The notes under the pieces were generated by a model. It was not told where the DNA came from and made no database searches. It saw only the letters and a list, made by a program, of their open reading frames with translations. DNA of 64,000 nt, taken from Madurella fahalii. Its lineage: Eukaryota > Ascomycota > Sordariomycetes > Sordariales. Location: contig CM056875.1 in the NCBI GenBank assembly GCA_029876055.1, positions 7,651,001 through 7,715,000 of the forward strand, in the 5' to 3' direction. Numbering within the stretch: position 1 is the stretch's first letter; each line of letters starts with the position of its first letter. Shown here in pieces: positions 11,870 through 23,233 of this stretch. The position numbers and the translations under genes were made by a program.

Positions 11870-12698
11870 GGCGAAGGGCACTTGGTGGCTGCGCGGGAGC
11901 CGCAGCGTGAAAACAAGCGACGCGGTGGAAAATGTGCGTAAATCTGTGTTGCGCAACTCAATAATTATAATTTGAGGCAAGTCGTCGAACTGGTTGTCGT
12001 TGAATGCGCTGTGGAAATAGTTGGTGCGATAATGGGTAAACTCTCTTTGTTCCTGGACAAGGTCGGGCGCGCAGGACGCGTCGTTGGATGTTTCTGCGAT
12101 GCGACCAGGGTTGGGAGCCGCCTAATGGTCGGTTAATCACCAGATTAGGATTAGCGGCCTGTACTGTAAAACGAAGTGACGTATCTCATATTTATGCACA
12201 CAACAGGAACGGGCAACTCCCCATCGACGACGGTACAGTACAGTACAATCGTGTCGGCATCGCTCTATAGGTGAGAGGCATCGGGACACCATCTATTCAC
12301 GCAAAGTACGTTATTGTATATAATATACCCAGTCAACTACTCCGAGAGACTGGGACAATGGCCCTGGATAACCCCTGCCAAGTAATCCTACCAACAAACA
12401 AACCCATGCTCCGCTCCAAACGTCCAAACAAAGGGAACTTCGCTAATGAACACAGGAAACAACTCTATCGTGTCCGACGTGGGTATAATATATGAGGCTC
12501 ACAAAGGAAACAAGCATGGTGAAACTCTACGCTTCATCCGTCATGACATCGTAAGCGACCGGTAGCCCTCAGCAAACACCCGACAGTTACCTTCCTCCAT
12601 AACTCATCCCCCTTTTCCTTCTCCCTCCTGCCTTGCCTCGCGCCATGCCTCGCGCCATCCTTCTCGCCGCTCCTGGCCCAGAGCTGACGACTAGCCTC
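11870..12698. other. Intergenic: Tho1 promoter and Bud3-like 3' flank
   Basis: No gene is supported. The part next to 11870 is the promoter and leader of the Tho1-like gene. The part next to 12698 is the 3' flank of the Bud3-like gene, with an AT-rich stretch (TATATAATATACC near 12317). I see no strong repeat or RNA gene. Confidence 0.5.
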
Positions 12699-15600
12699 CT
12701 AGCCCATCATCAACCCCGGCACCTCCGAGGTGACCATCTTCATGATCCAATTCGCCTGCTGCACGCTCTTGCACTGGAAACACCATTTGGTCACCTTGCC
12801 CGCGACTGCCCCGTTCCTTGGCGCGACCCCGACATTCCCCTCCTCGTCCCTCAGGTTCTCCCACACGCTGCACATCACTCCTTTGGTGCCCAACATACTA
12901 AAGCACTTTGACCCGAGCACCGCATCAAGCAGGATCAGCGGCATGTCCTTGTTGTCGCCGCTCTTCTTGGTCGCGTGCTTGACAATGATGCGCTTCTCGA
13001 GCCCGTGGTACAGCGCCAGTTCCTGGCGGACGCCCGGTGGCGGCTGGCTGATGTGCAGCACACAGTCGCCCTTGTCGAGCCACCGGTTGTTTTGGACGTT
13101 CAAGTGGCAGCGGATCTCGAGCGGGTGGTCCGGGGAGAACGGCTTTGCGAGCCCGTTGCTCCAGCGGCTGCCCGAGCCAGACAGCGAGGCTGAGAGGCTG
13201 CGTGGAGGCGTCGAGCCGCCGCCGCCGCCGCCGCTCGACGATGCGCTCGACGTGTATAGGCTACCGCCGCCCAAGGCGACCGAGTTGGGCCGCGATTGCT
13301 TATCCACGGTGGATTCATCAATGTTGAATGCGTTGTTGTCGCCGCCCATCAGTCGCCGGAGGAAGCTGCTCGCCGAGATGGTGGTGGATATGCTGCCCTG
13401 GGACACGCTCGGCGCCCGCGTCGACGCGCGGTAACTGTTCTTACGTCCAAACCAGCTCCGTCGACGGCTGGAGCTGTCGTCGTCCGCGATTCCATCGCCT
13501 AGAATGGGCTGCGCCTGCCCAAAAGATCGGAAGCGCGCCTCCTCGCTGAGTTGAATGTATCTAGCATTGTTCAGCCGGCTTAGGTGAACCGCCTCGTAGA
13601 GATCCTTAGCCTCGCTCTGCATCGACGCACGGAAGCGGAACATGCCGCCATCAACCTTCAACCGTGATTCTGGAGACGCCGGGCTGCGGACTTCGAGATC
13701 AAGCGCCGTGCTGCGGCGGATCATGACCACAGGAGTCAGGATCAGCGCGACAAGCGGCAGGATGCTCCCAGCATCCTTGTTTGTGTTGTCAACTTCGGAC
13801 GTGCCCGATGACTGCAGGGGGTATGCCTGTCGGTTGGAGTGCGGCCCACCGAGGTCGTGTACCTCCATGCAGCCGGGATGCACCACGATGGACGTCAATT
13901 CGCCGTGGTTGATATCCTTCCATATGCCCTTCCTGCTGGACCAGTATGACACGGATGCAACGAACCTCTGCGAAGGGCGGTCTAGCTTGGTATTTTCTTG
14001 GGCCTGGGGTTCGACCTGGGATGCAGAGTTTGACGGTGTGATGCTACTGTCCGACACCACTGACCCAACTGACGGCCCCTCGGTTTCCTTGATGCTATAC
14101 CCGGGGATAGTGTCGGGCACTTCGTCTTCGTCTAGCTCATCGCTGGAAGATTGGGACAATTCGGAATCGTCGCTCACAGAGCTAGAGCTCTCGGATGAGT
14201 TGTCAGACGGATGATACTCGTGCTTGAGCGGAGAGGACATTCGACGCTTTAACCGAGTATGAGGGCTGAGATCCACGGGAGCGGCAAGCAGACCCGAGCC
14301 CTTCGGGCCAAGAGTGCGATGGATGGGCGGGGGAGGCGCTCCATCCTCACGGTAGGGCGTTGAGTTGGGAGGCGCTCTGGGTGCATGAACTGGATCGTGA
14401 GAAGGGCTCTTCCGTGGAGGCAGGCTCCGATCTCCCTCCACGTTGGCTTGTGAATAGCTCTCCTGAGTCGGCGTCCGATCCGGTGAGATACTAGCAGCAG
14501 TGCCCGGCGAGGACGAAGGCGGCGTAGAAGGAGGACTAGGATGATTCCGTACACGATATCGGGATGGGGTCTTGGGTTTCTCAATTCCCGGTGATTCCAG
14601 GCTAGGTACGCTGAGCCTGCGTTCACCAAGCGGAATATCAATCCCGTCCGATTTAGGCGATGCCGCTTCCGGTACCAAGCTGGCCGGTCTCCGTCGAGAT
14701 GTAGGAGGAAGAGGGCTGCTCCCTAAGACGCCCAGCCAGTACGTTATTTGTTCCTCGCTACTCGTGGAGAGCTTGAGGAGCTCATACCATTCATTCCCGT
14801 TGTGCGTACCGCGGATCATGACAATCAGAGACGGGTCGATCTCATCCTTACGGGCTGATATGTTCGAGGTCGGTACTGGAGGGAACAGCAGCCATGATCG
14901 GGTGCCGTTTCCAATTTCCCTGATGAGGATGTCTCCCTTGTCGGCAGGAATCTCCGGGTTATCCCTGTGGATCAACTCAACCTGGCATTCCAGCCTCTGG
15001 CCGCTCGAGTGGTCCAAATCGAGAGCAAAGACGTCTAACGCGGCGACCTGACGCGTCCGCGTAATCAAGACGCCGCCGAGCGGCAGGAGATTTCTAAGAT
15101 CCCGGCAACGCGTAGTGTCCGTGTTATTCGCGTCCTCATCCATCATACGAGCAGTCTCCTCGCGGTGCCGCTTGCGAGCTTTCTCTTGAAGGGCCTCGAA
15201 AATCGAGAGAAGCCGGGTCGCCTCTGGAGTCCCTGTGACAGTGACGGCAGCCTTCACATCGAAGATCAGTACAAGTTCAGGAGAATGTAGTGCAACGAGC
15301 CCTCGAACTTACCCTGAGGAATTTCGTCATCCATTTGACCCTAATCAGGGGCCGTTTCAGAAGGAACGCAACATCTACCCGCTCGCCATTTTCTCCCACG
15401 ACATCGCCGTCTTCATTCAGTGGTAGCGCATTTAACAGCGAGTCATTGTCGTCAAACCGGCCAAGTTTCGGCGCAAGGTTAATGATGAGACCCTGAAAGC
15501 CGAGTCGCCAGACGTTCAGGTAGTTATCGTAGGCGGGGGAAACGGCATCAAGCCAGGTGAGAAGCTGGCCGATTTCAGAGAGTGGCACCCTTCGGTGAAA

Positions 15601-18585
15601 ATCCTTCAAGGTTTCGAGGGCCATGCCCATATTGACCACGGACTTGGCGATCGCATCTGGCTTTGTACTTCCGGTGCTGCTAACGGCCGCACCGCCGCGG
15701 AGGACGTCTGCTAATAAGACCGGAATGACGCCATCGACGAGAGTTTTCAGCTCTCTGCCGTAGAAATGTTCGTCGTCAGCAAATTCATCTAGTAGGTCGT
15801 CTACTCTGCTCTTGTCTGCTCTGCTAGGCCTGCGGTGAAGGCTTCGGGATGACTTGATGCTCTTCGACCTTCTTGGGGCGACAAGGTGGCCGTCATCTGG
15901 TAGCGACAGAACGGATACAAGATCCGAGTGTTTGGTGAGGCGACGCTTGAGACCGGACTTTTGACTCCTTTGCCGTGAGATATCGGTGGATTTTGTGAAG
16001 GCTGTTGTCTGCGTCACGGTTGTTTGAGACACATTGGATATTGTCTCGGAATCGGCTGTGCTGCAAGACCGCTCTGATACGATTGTTGACAGTTCGTGAA
16101 CACCCGTAGTGGGCGGTCTGTTCCGTGGAGGAGCATGGCTGGAGACCTCAGAGGAGAGGGTCGAGTCGAACGTAGACGAGTAACCGGGCGACGGTGGCCT
16201 CCTGTTCGAGTTGGGAGACCGGGGCTGTTCGTCTGTGAACTCGGTGCGATCATCTTCTTCATAGACGACTTGGTCATCATAGTCCGCCTCGTAGCTGGGA
16301 TACACCATAGGCGGGAGCTTGTAACCGGCAGACTGTCCCCGGAAAGCCTCCTTCAACAGATCCCGGAACGGTTTCTTTCCCCCTGATTTGACCGGAGGCG
16401 GAGTGGCCCTAGTCGCGGTTCTCCTCTTCAACCCCGCCGACGGAGTAGCGGGGGACTTGGCCTTTCTAGGCGTTGCATCGCTATCTTCCTGCTCTTGCTC
16501 CTTCGTTTCCGAGGATTCAGGCTTCTTTGGCGCTGCTGAGGCGGCTGTTTCTTTCTGCCGGCTTTCGGATGGCGACCGAGACGTTGTCCGCTTTTGGCTT
16601 TCCGGCGCTTGCTCTGGGGGTTGCGGAGATGGCTCCTTGTCATTTGTTTGAGCCTTGGGGGCGGGTTGTTCCACAAAGGGATCGACCGTATCGTTGAGCC
16701 AGGACTCTATACTTTGTGGTTTATTTGCCGCAGCCGGCCTTGCGGGCTCGGCCCTGTCTTGGATAATCTCTTTGGCGCCCGTCACGACTTTCTTGAGCAC
16801 TTTTGGCATCGCTTTAAAGCTAGGGTTGCGCTGCGCTTTCGGCTTCTTGGTGCTGTGCCGGGCTTCCGCTCCCAGGGGTAGATCAAGCACACTAAACGCT
16901 GAATATCCAACGGGAATATCCGCAAGTGACTTATTTCCCAAGACCGTAGGGGGTATCCTTTCGGATTCGTTATCGGACTCATCGTATTGAGGAGTGGTGT
17001 GCGCTGCCTTGGGCTCCGAGAGTCGATCTCCAGGAGGGTTCGCTGTCCGCACAATGGGGCTGGGGCTGCGAGCCCGCTTCGAGCGCCGGCGGGAAACCTT
17101 CCTTTTCGTAGGAGTGTCAATCTCGGTCTCGGCTTCTTCAATAACCTCTATCACGTCATCAGAGGAGCCATCCTGCAATGTGCTCGGAACGGGGGAACAA
17201 CCCCGTCGCGCGCTGGGAGCCCTCGTGCTCCTCTCAACAGATACTGGTCTGGGTGAAGTATGCCGGACCTGTACCTCGTCGATAGACGTCTGCTGGCTAG
17301 GAAAAATCCTGATACCGTCATCCGGTAGGGGATTGTCGATCGGCCGAACTCGGATTCCATCATCTGGCAACCCACTTTCCACAGGTTTTACCCGGATTCC
17401 ATCATCGGGTGGCTCTTTTTTGCGCGTGGGAGCTATCCGAATGCCGTCGTCGGTATCTGGCTTTGGCTTCCTTGGCTTCATAGGCTTGACCCGAATGCCG
17501 TCACCAGCTGGGCCCTTTGACTTTACCTGGGACTCGGCATCGGATGTTACCGCGCTTGGAGCGTCTTCCTCAACAGTGACCGTGGCGCCGGACTTTTTGT
17601 GGCGATACTGTTTCACCCGGGGCGGTTCGGGTATCTCGACCCTTTCAGCCCAATCTCTGATCTTGTTCTGCACCGATGGATTCCGGGCCGTTCGCTGCAG
17701 GAAGTCCTTGGGTATCGGCGTCGGACTCCCTTCAACCTTTGGTTTCGGCGGAGCAGCGCGGGGTGGGCTCTTTCCCTTCCTGCGCTTCATCCAATTATCG
17801 TCACTAACGATCCTTTTCTTAGGTGCGTCTTTGACCACCGGCGTCTCGTTGGAGGCAACCTCGGGTTTCGGAACACTGGGCTTCTCCCGCTCCATATCTT
17901 GGACATCTCCGGCGTCGTGGTTCTCCTTGTCTTCCTTGTCTTCCTTGTCCTCCTTGTCCTCCTTGTCCTCCGTGTCCTCCTTGTCCTCCTTGTCCTCCTT
18001 ACCCTCCTTTTCCGCGGCTTTCTCGGCCTTGACCTTCTTCTTCCTCGGCTTCTGCCGCATCTTGATGCGCACTCGGTCTTCCTCTGTCACACTCTCCGGC
18101 GCAATGTGGACGGCAACTTCGGTAGGCTCGCTCGCCACATCCTCGGCGTTTGGGACGCCCCCACCTTGCTCCTTCATGGCTGCTGCACTCGCCTTTTGCC
18201 ATGCTTTTACTCGATCTGTCACGCCTCCCGGTTGCTGAAGCCGCCTCACCGCGGCCGCGCGCATCTCCTGACGCAACTCCTCCCTCACATTGGCGGCATC
18301 AGCAGCCATACTCTTGCGCCGTTGTTTCATTGCCTCCCTCTGAGCTGCTAGGCGTGCTGGTGACGGGCGGCCGAGTATGAAATCGGTCAACAAGGTTGGC
18401 TCTGGCTTCTTCTTCTGCGACGAGCCATGGCCGGCAGCAGCGGGTGCGCTCTTAGGCGTTGCGCTGGCCTGTGCCGAAGCCCGTTTATTTGCTGGTGTCG
18501 CCGCATTGCCCTGTTTGGCAGCCGATGTGCGTCGTGGTGTTCCTGGATTGGGAGAGAGTGTTTCGTCTTGCTTCGCCGGTGACAT
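12699..18585 (-). CDS. BUD3: Bud3-like Rho guanine-nucleotide exchange factor
   Basis: Exon 1 (15313-18585) and exon 2 (12699-15251) are joined by a 61-nt intron (donor GTAAGT at 15312; acceptor AAG, which is weak but keeps frame), giving about 1,941 residues. The N-terminus has the family-like TLLTDFILGRPSPARLAAQR. A disordered region follows with KED repeats (about 193-220) and DDGIR repeats (about 357-430). A Dbl-homology-like helical domain spans about 925-1160 (DLLDEFADDEHFYGRELKTL ... EIGQLLTWLDAVSPAYDNY ... LLKRPLIRVKWMTKFLR). A PH-like region follows (about 1130-1245). The C-terminal part is Ser-rich, with a compact end KWCFQCKSVQQANWIMKMV. In filamentous fungi Bud3 homologues act at septation sites as GEFs for Rho4; that role is family knowledge. 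Some databases label these proteins 'SRm160/300-like' because of low-complexity matches, which I consider misleading. Confidence 0.7.
17295..17515 (-). repeat. Five DDGIR-type repeats within the Bud3-like protein
   Basis: The coding strand encodes GDGIRVKP, DDGIRIAP, DDGIRVKP, DDGIRVRP and DDGIRIFP at spacings of about 13-19 residues. The codons differ between copies, so this looks like a maintained peptide repeat and not a young microsatellite. Confidence 0.85.
17925..18005 (-). repeat. Coding microsatellite giving (KED)n
   Basis: Repeated CTTGTCCTC/CTTGTCTTC 9-mers on the plus strand encode GKEDKEDKEDTEDKEDKEDK-like acidic/basic repeats in the Bud3-like protein. The near-identical codons suggest recent slippage and likely length variation between strains. 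Confidence 0.85.
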
Positions 18586-20755
18586 GGTTCTAGCCAGACA
18601 GAGGGGACATCCAAGTTAGCGAACCGGCATTCCTCAAGCCCAGCGACGAATGTGACATGATGTGAGTGCCGGATTGATTTGGTTTTGTTAACTCAAAGAA
18701 ACATCCACTGGTGAAGGGTCCCGAGCGGATGGTGCAAGCACCAATCAGGTATTGCATGTCGTCCCAAGCTGGGGCTGACGTTTTTTGGGGGGAAAGTCAA
18801 CAAACAAAAACCACGGAAACGGCGCCCGCCTACCTTCCTCACCGAGGTGAGCTGCATACTGGTGAGCTACAGCCTAGTTCTAAGCCTGCGCCGCTCCGGC
18901 GGATCGGGGCCCAACCGACAGCGCTGTGAGGTGTGACGGAATGAAGCCAATCATGGGCACATGTGCGGTCTTGGAATTGCCGGTTTGCGTGAGGATGGCG
19001 CTGTTGAGCCGAGCGGGCACTATCGCAGTGGCGGCGGTGATGGCACTCGGGATCCGGCTTAGAGGTGCTAGAGGTGCTAGAGGTGCTGTTGGCCTACGGG
19101 TCGATGCGGGAGGTTTGTGTTGGAAAGCAAGCGCCCGCAAGGCAGTGTGCATGCGATCCCGAAAAGCAAGACTAGAAAACAGAAAAAGAAAACCAACTGT
19201 CAACAAAAAAAGAGGCGCTCGTGGCAGGACTCAATTGAAAACCTGCGCCGCCTGCACTTGATCCGAAACAAGCAGGAAAAGCCATCAAATGGCACTGGAA
19301 GGCTCGCTCGACACAGCGCCGCTAGCTGCGCCAATGACGATAAACAATGGCCGGGGACATAAACAATCGAAGCATCTCCACCCCGCCACACCATCGCATT
19401 CCCCCCCTTGCTTCCTTGGCGCAAAGCCTCCCATCACCCGAGCAGGGAAGGCGGGCATCATGTGGGCCAATAGACGGCAAGCGGTCAACCCAGGTGTCCC
19501 GCCCGGTGCTCCTGTCCAGCCGTCAGCTGCGCAAATCAGCACACCCGGAGAGCTTGCAAGTGCGCATTGGCGCAACCTCTTCCCGTTAAGAAGCCTCGTG
19601 TTATCTGCTAAGCTTGGAAACAAGTGCTTCCTTCTCTGGGATGCGCGAGAGATCATGCAGAGCAGACAGATTTCGTCGGAAGAATGGCAGAGAGGCGGTC
19701 ACTGTGGTCGGACCCTTGAAGCTGATCCCCAGCCACCGATCTCTGTGTACGGGAGTGCGAGTGGCCTAGACTCGCCAGCGTGGCCCTGACATCATCACCT
19801 CATGTGGAGATTCTCGGACGGCACCGGCACCGGGATCCCTGGGATCCCTCATGCCGAAGAGCACACGACCCCGATCCCGTCAGCAGGGGCAATGAACCGG
19901 GAGTATATAAATGGCAACACCCACCACGCCGCATCTCTTCCCGAAAGGGCTTCACTCATTTCATTCATTCAGTGCGCATCCCGGAAGCCGTTCCCTTCCA
20001 TCGGTGTCCCGAGTATTTCCGTATCGCGCTCCCAGAAAGGATACACCACGCTTATGCCAATCCAAACATGGAATTTCCGGTCACGGCCAACTCATGCAGC
20101 CGGTTCGTACAATGCGGTAGAATAGATAAACAAAGCCTAGGGCCGGGCTGAAAGCTCAGAAACATTCGACGACGACGGCATTCGCCCAGATTCCTGTTCT
20201 GACAATCATATTGAAGAGATTATCGAGCGGCCTCAGGCTCCGGGCTGACATTCCGGCGTTTTAATGTAAGGCTTAGAGCGCGATCAAACCCCAGCGTAAG
20301 GCGCCATGAACGATAGAACATCTCCAATTGAGAGCACCTCACGGTGCCGCGCCCTCCTTGCTCTACTACAGAGAACCCGAGCACAAATCAAGACGGAAAC
20401 ATAGGAGCCAATAAGCATAGACAATGAAAAGGTGTTGTGGATGGTGTATCTGTCGACCCAGGGTCAAAATCCGTATCGGTCCTGCCGATCAAAAGGATAG
20501 GAATTCTATATCAACTACGGGGAGGCGAGGCACCCCTTGGGGTCCGAAACGACACTTATTCTGCTTTAATGATTCGGCTCATCAAACCCATAGCACGAAC
20601 CCCTCCTGAGTCTGTGTTGTACACTCGAATATGATAATGCAATGACCGAAACCACAATGATCGTCCTTAAAGAAACACAAAGACGACAGTCCGCCTCAAC
20701 GCCGTGATATGCAATATTAAATGCAACCGCAATCCGCGCCCGAATCCTCCCTCGT
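18586..20755. other. Intergenic region with an orphan core-promoter-like segment
   Basis: Next to 18586 lies the promoter of the Bud3-like gene. A GGTGCTAGA repeat (three units, about 19062-19090) is present. At 19832-19849 the 9-mer GGGATCCCT occurs twice in tandem, followed by TATATAA at 19904-19910. Only very short frames follow (for example MPIQTWNFRSRPTHAAG... from 20054). I support no gene here. Confidence 0.45.
19832..19915 (+). promoter_or_regulatory. Orphan TATA-type core promoter candidate
   Basis: A tandem GGGATCCCT pair, 55 bp upstream of a good TATATAA box (19904-19910), is followed by a CT/CATT-rich stretch resembling a start-site region. TATA boxes this clear are uncommon near housekeeping genes in this window. 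No convincing downstream coding sequence is visible, so it may serve a very short or lost gene, or be chance. Confidence 0.3.
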
Positions 20756-21616
20756 TTAGCGCGTGCCCGTACCAGTCGCCTCGACAGGCAACACGAAACG
20801 AACCTTCTTCTTTGGCTTTGCAGCCGGGATGTCTACCGCCCGAGCCTTAGCAGCCCCACCCATCTCTCCATCTTCGACAACACTATCCCCCATTTCGCTA
20901 TTCAGTTCCTCCAGAGTCTCCTCCTCGATGGCCCACACGTCTGGGCTAGGCTCGCGCCACGCATGTGGCGATAGACGCGATGGTGTGGTCCTGGGCCGCC
21001 TTGCCCAGATACCGCTCCCCTGTGAGGCCGCGATGGGCTTGGGGCCGGGCCGAGTGACGGCACGGCCTCTGTTTGACGCGTGCGAGGAGTGCGGTGGCGC
21101 AAGTGGAAGCAAGGCATCGATGCTGTCGCCTTGCTTTGTGTGACTCTTTAACTTTCCAGACGCGAGGTCTTTCAGACGGCGGGGTAGACTCAAAGCCCCA
21201 GAAGGCCTGTTCCCAATAGCGGCCTCCATATAGTCATCGTATTCGTCGGGCGTCGCAGACATGTCGTATTCCAAGTCTGGAGTCGCTGGCGATCTCGGCG
21301 GCGTGGGCGGCCGGGGCGGGGGGCGACTTAGCCCTCCGAGGCTAGATGGACTAACACTCCTAACGATCTGAGGTGGATGTTTGGCGTCCTCGATCCCAGC
21401 GTCAAACTCCATATCAAAGTCCATGGCATCGCCATCCTCCCCGTAAGAGGAAGGGGTCGGGGTCAAGAAATACATCAGAGGGTCCTCGCCCATCTTCGCT
21501 AGATCCAGATCCTCGATCTCGGCATCGTCCCGCTCAACGCTAGGCCGCAGAAGTATTTGCGTGGGTGGCCACGATCCTCGTAGGGGGTGTGATGCAGTCG
21601 ACTTCGATGTCGGCAT
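20756..21616 (-). CDS. Uncharacterised acidic/Pro-rich fungal protein
   Basis: This single-exon frame of 286 residues starts with ATG at 21616 and ends with TAA at 20756. No catalytic domain is recognised. It has an acidic stretch (GEDGDAMDFDMEFDAGIED), a Pro-rich segment (RPPPRPPTPPRSPATP), a Tyr/Asp cluster (EYDDYMEAA) and a basic block (RRLKDLASGKLKSHTK). Toward the C-terminus a better-ordered motif, SPDVWAIEEETLEELNSEMG, is followed by AKPKKKVRFVLP. The last motif resembles a nuclear-localisation or phosphatase-docking (KVRF) site; that reading is inference, based on the RVxF consensus for PP1 docking. Codon use and composition match its neighbours. No transmembrane segment or signal peptide is visible. 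Confidence 0.7.
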   Translation of the reverse strand: MPTSKSTASHPLRGSWPPTQILLRPSVERDDAEIEDLDLAKMGEDPLMYFLTPTPSSYGEDGDAMDFDMEFDAGIEDAKHPPQIVRSVSPSSLGGLSRPPPRPPTPPRSPATPDLEYDMSATPDEYDDYMEAAIGNRPSGALSLPRRLKDLASGKLKSHTKQGDSIDALLPLAPPHSSHASNRGRAVTRPGPKPIAASQGSGIWARRPRTTPSRLSPHAWREPSPDVWAIEEETLEELNSEMGDSVVEDGEMGGAAKARAVDIPAAKPKKKVRFVLPVEATGTGTR

Positions 21617-23233
21617 CCCGTCTCTGTCTAAACCGAGATCCTAGTCAAGGCCGCGAAATCTTGCGCGGCCGCCGGCTTATATGGTGAGTGCCAGAGGTGT
21701 GATTGAGCAAAAGGCACCAAAGAGTTTGGTATGCTGTCCGATGGTAGGAGGGGACGGCTACCGTCGCCAGCCTGGCCGGCTCGGAATTATCAAAAGCGAG
21801 TGTCGGAGAGCTGCGGAAGCTCGTGTCCCTAAATGCTGCGGAACCCGGTAAGATGGATGGGAACGCGAGTGTAAGCGGCCAGCTGAGAACGGCCATGCTG
21901 GGCAAGATATGTACTGCTCCCAACAACCACGCCGGTGCCCCGACCTTCCCACCATCCACGGGGGTATACGGCTGGTGTGGTCACCATCTCGGTAAGTCAC
22001 CGGTCAATGACAGTGACAGGTCTCATTTTTGCGGGGCAAATACCAAGGATTCCCTCCAACTCGTTGACTAGCGTGTGAGTGGGCCAGCCGCGTTTGCTGC
22101 GCCTTCGCGCCTTGTTATGAGAACTTTCCAAGGTACTCAACGACCATTGCGGCCAAAGGGTGTCACGAGTGGGAAAAGGGGGGTTAAGGACGCCGGAAAA
22201 TACTTGATGAAGGTGAGATTCGATCAAGAAGCCCGGAAAAGATGGAACTCCCACACGGGTCTCATGGGATTCCAACCCGTCGATGCCGGCATCGACCCGA
22301 CGCGTGACAGAGCCCAGCGGGCTTAGCTGAGACCAAACCAGGAATGGAGGCCACCCACTCACTTGACATCTGACTGTTCGCTGCGCCATCAACGAGACAA
22401 CTGCATTTGCCGAGCAACCGGTGTTTGCTCATGCTCCCACTTCGTTCTCCTTTGCGCGGCATTTCTCCGAGAAGCGGCTACTCGTTTTGCTCGAGGCAGC
22501 AAGAGCTCAAGACGTACCTGCATGGTGTGCGCCAAGTCACATTGGGCAGATGATCATACTGCTGGTCGACCTACCAGTCACGGTGCGACGACTCACACCG
22601 CGGATCGAAGGAAAACGGCGACCGACGCGACAACGAGGGTGCTGACGAATCGGGGAGGCTCGATCTCAGTCCCAGGAAGCAGGAGCGGCATCTCGCATGG
22701 CTGCATGACAACCAACACCAATCGCCGTCCGCAACAGCTTCACAAGCTGGCCGACGCGATCTGCTATAACATGGGCTCCCGATCGTGTTACAAGTGCCGT
22801 ACACTAATAAATGGTAGTTGTCAGGTGGGGGAATTGTGCGTAAAGAATCAGTTCCAGATTTCCGGTTGGATGGTGATTCAGAGCTTACTACATAAGGTAG
22901 AACGAACCAAGCCACTGAGCTCGTCGTCTGGAACATGACCCACTTTTATGACGCATTTCAGGATTGCGTAGCAATTTGCCTTGGAGTCCCCCACAAGAAG
23001 ACCCAAACGGCTGAAACCGCTGCTTCCTTTCCAACGCATCTGTCAGGTAAACCGGGTCAATGTAGAGTTGTACAGTCATCACGAGTCCTAACTAAGGGCT
23101 CCGCCTGAATATCGTGCACACCAGCCCTGGACTGCTTGGCAGTGAGACCATCCCGCTGCTGCTACTGTGGTTGTCGGCATACAACGAAGGAGAGCACACC
23201 GCTCGAGCGTTCTCCAGCAAACGGACATCGGCC
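21617..23233. other. Divergent intergenic region
   Basis: This region separates the minus-strand unknown (start 21616) from the plus-strand phosphatase-fold gene (start 23234), so it holds both promoters. An 18-bp perfect palindrome lies at 22279-22296. No coding sequence or tRNA is supported; I checked a tRNA-like stretch near 22200-22300 and rejected it. Confidence 0.5.
22279..22296. repeat. 18-bp perfect palindrome GTCGATGCCGGCATCGAC
   Basis: The sequence equals its own reverse complement. It lies between two divergent genes, so a dimeric regulator site is possible. About 0.2 such palindromes are expected by chance in a window of this length. Confidence 0.6.

Noticed and set aside
12057..12260. 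Short plus-strand frames upstream of the Tho1-like gene
   Set aside because: They are short, have no motif, and lie in the promoter of a minus-strand gene.
22190..22320. Possible tRNA around a GGATTCCAACCC-like stretch
   Set aside because: The supposed anticodon loop would be about 14 nt and no acceptor stem pairs, so the cloverleaf cannot form.
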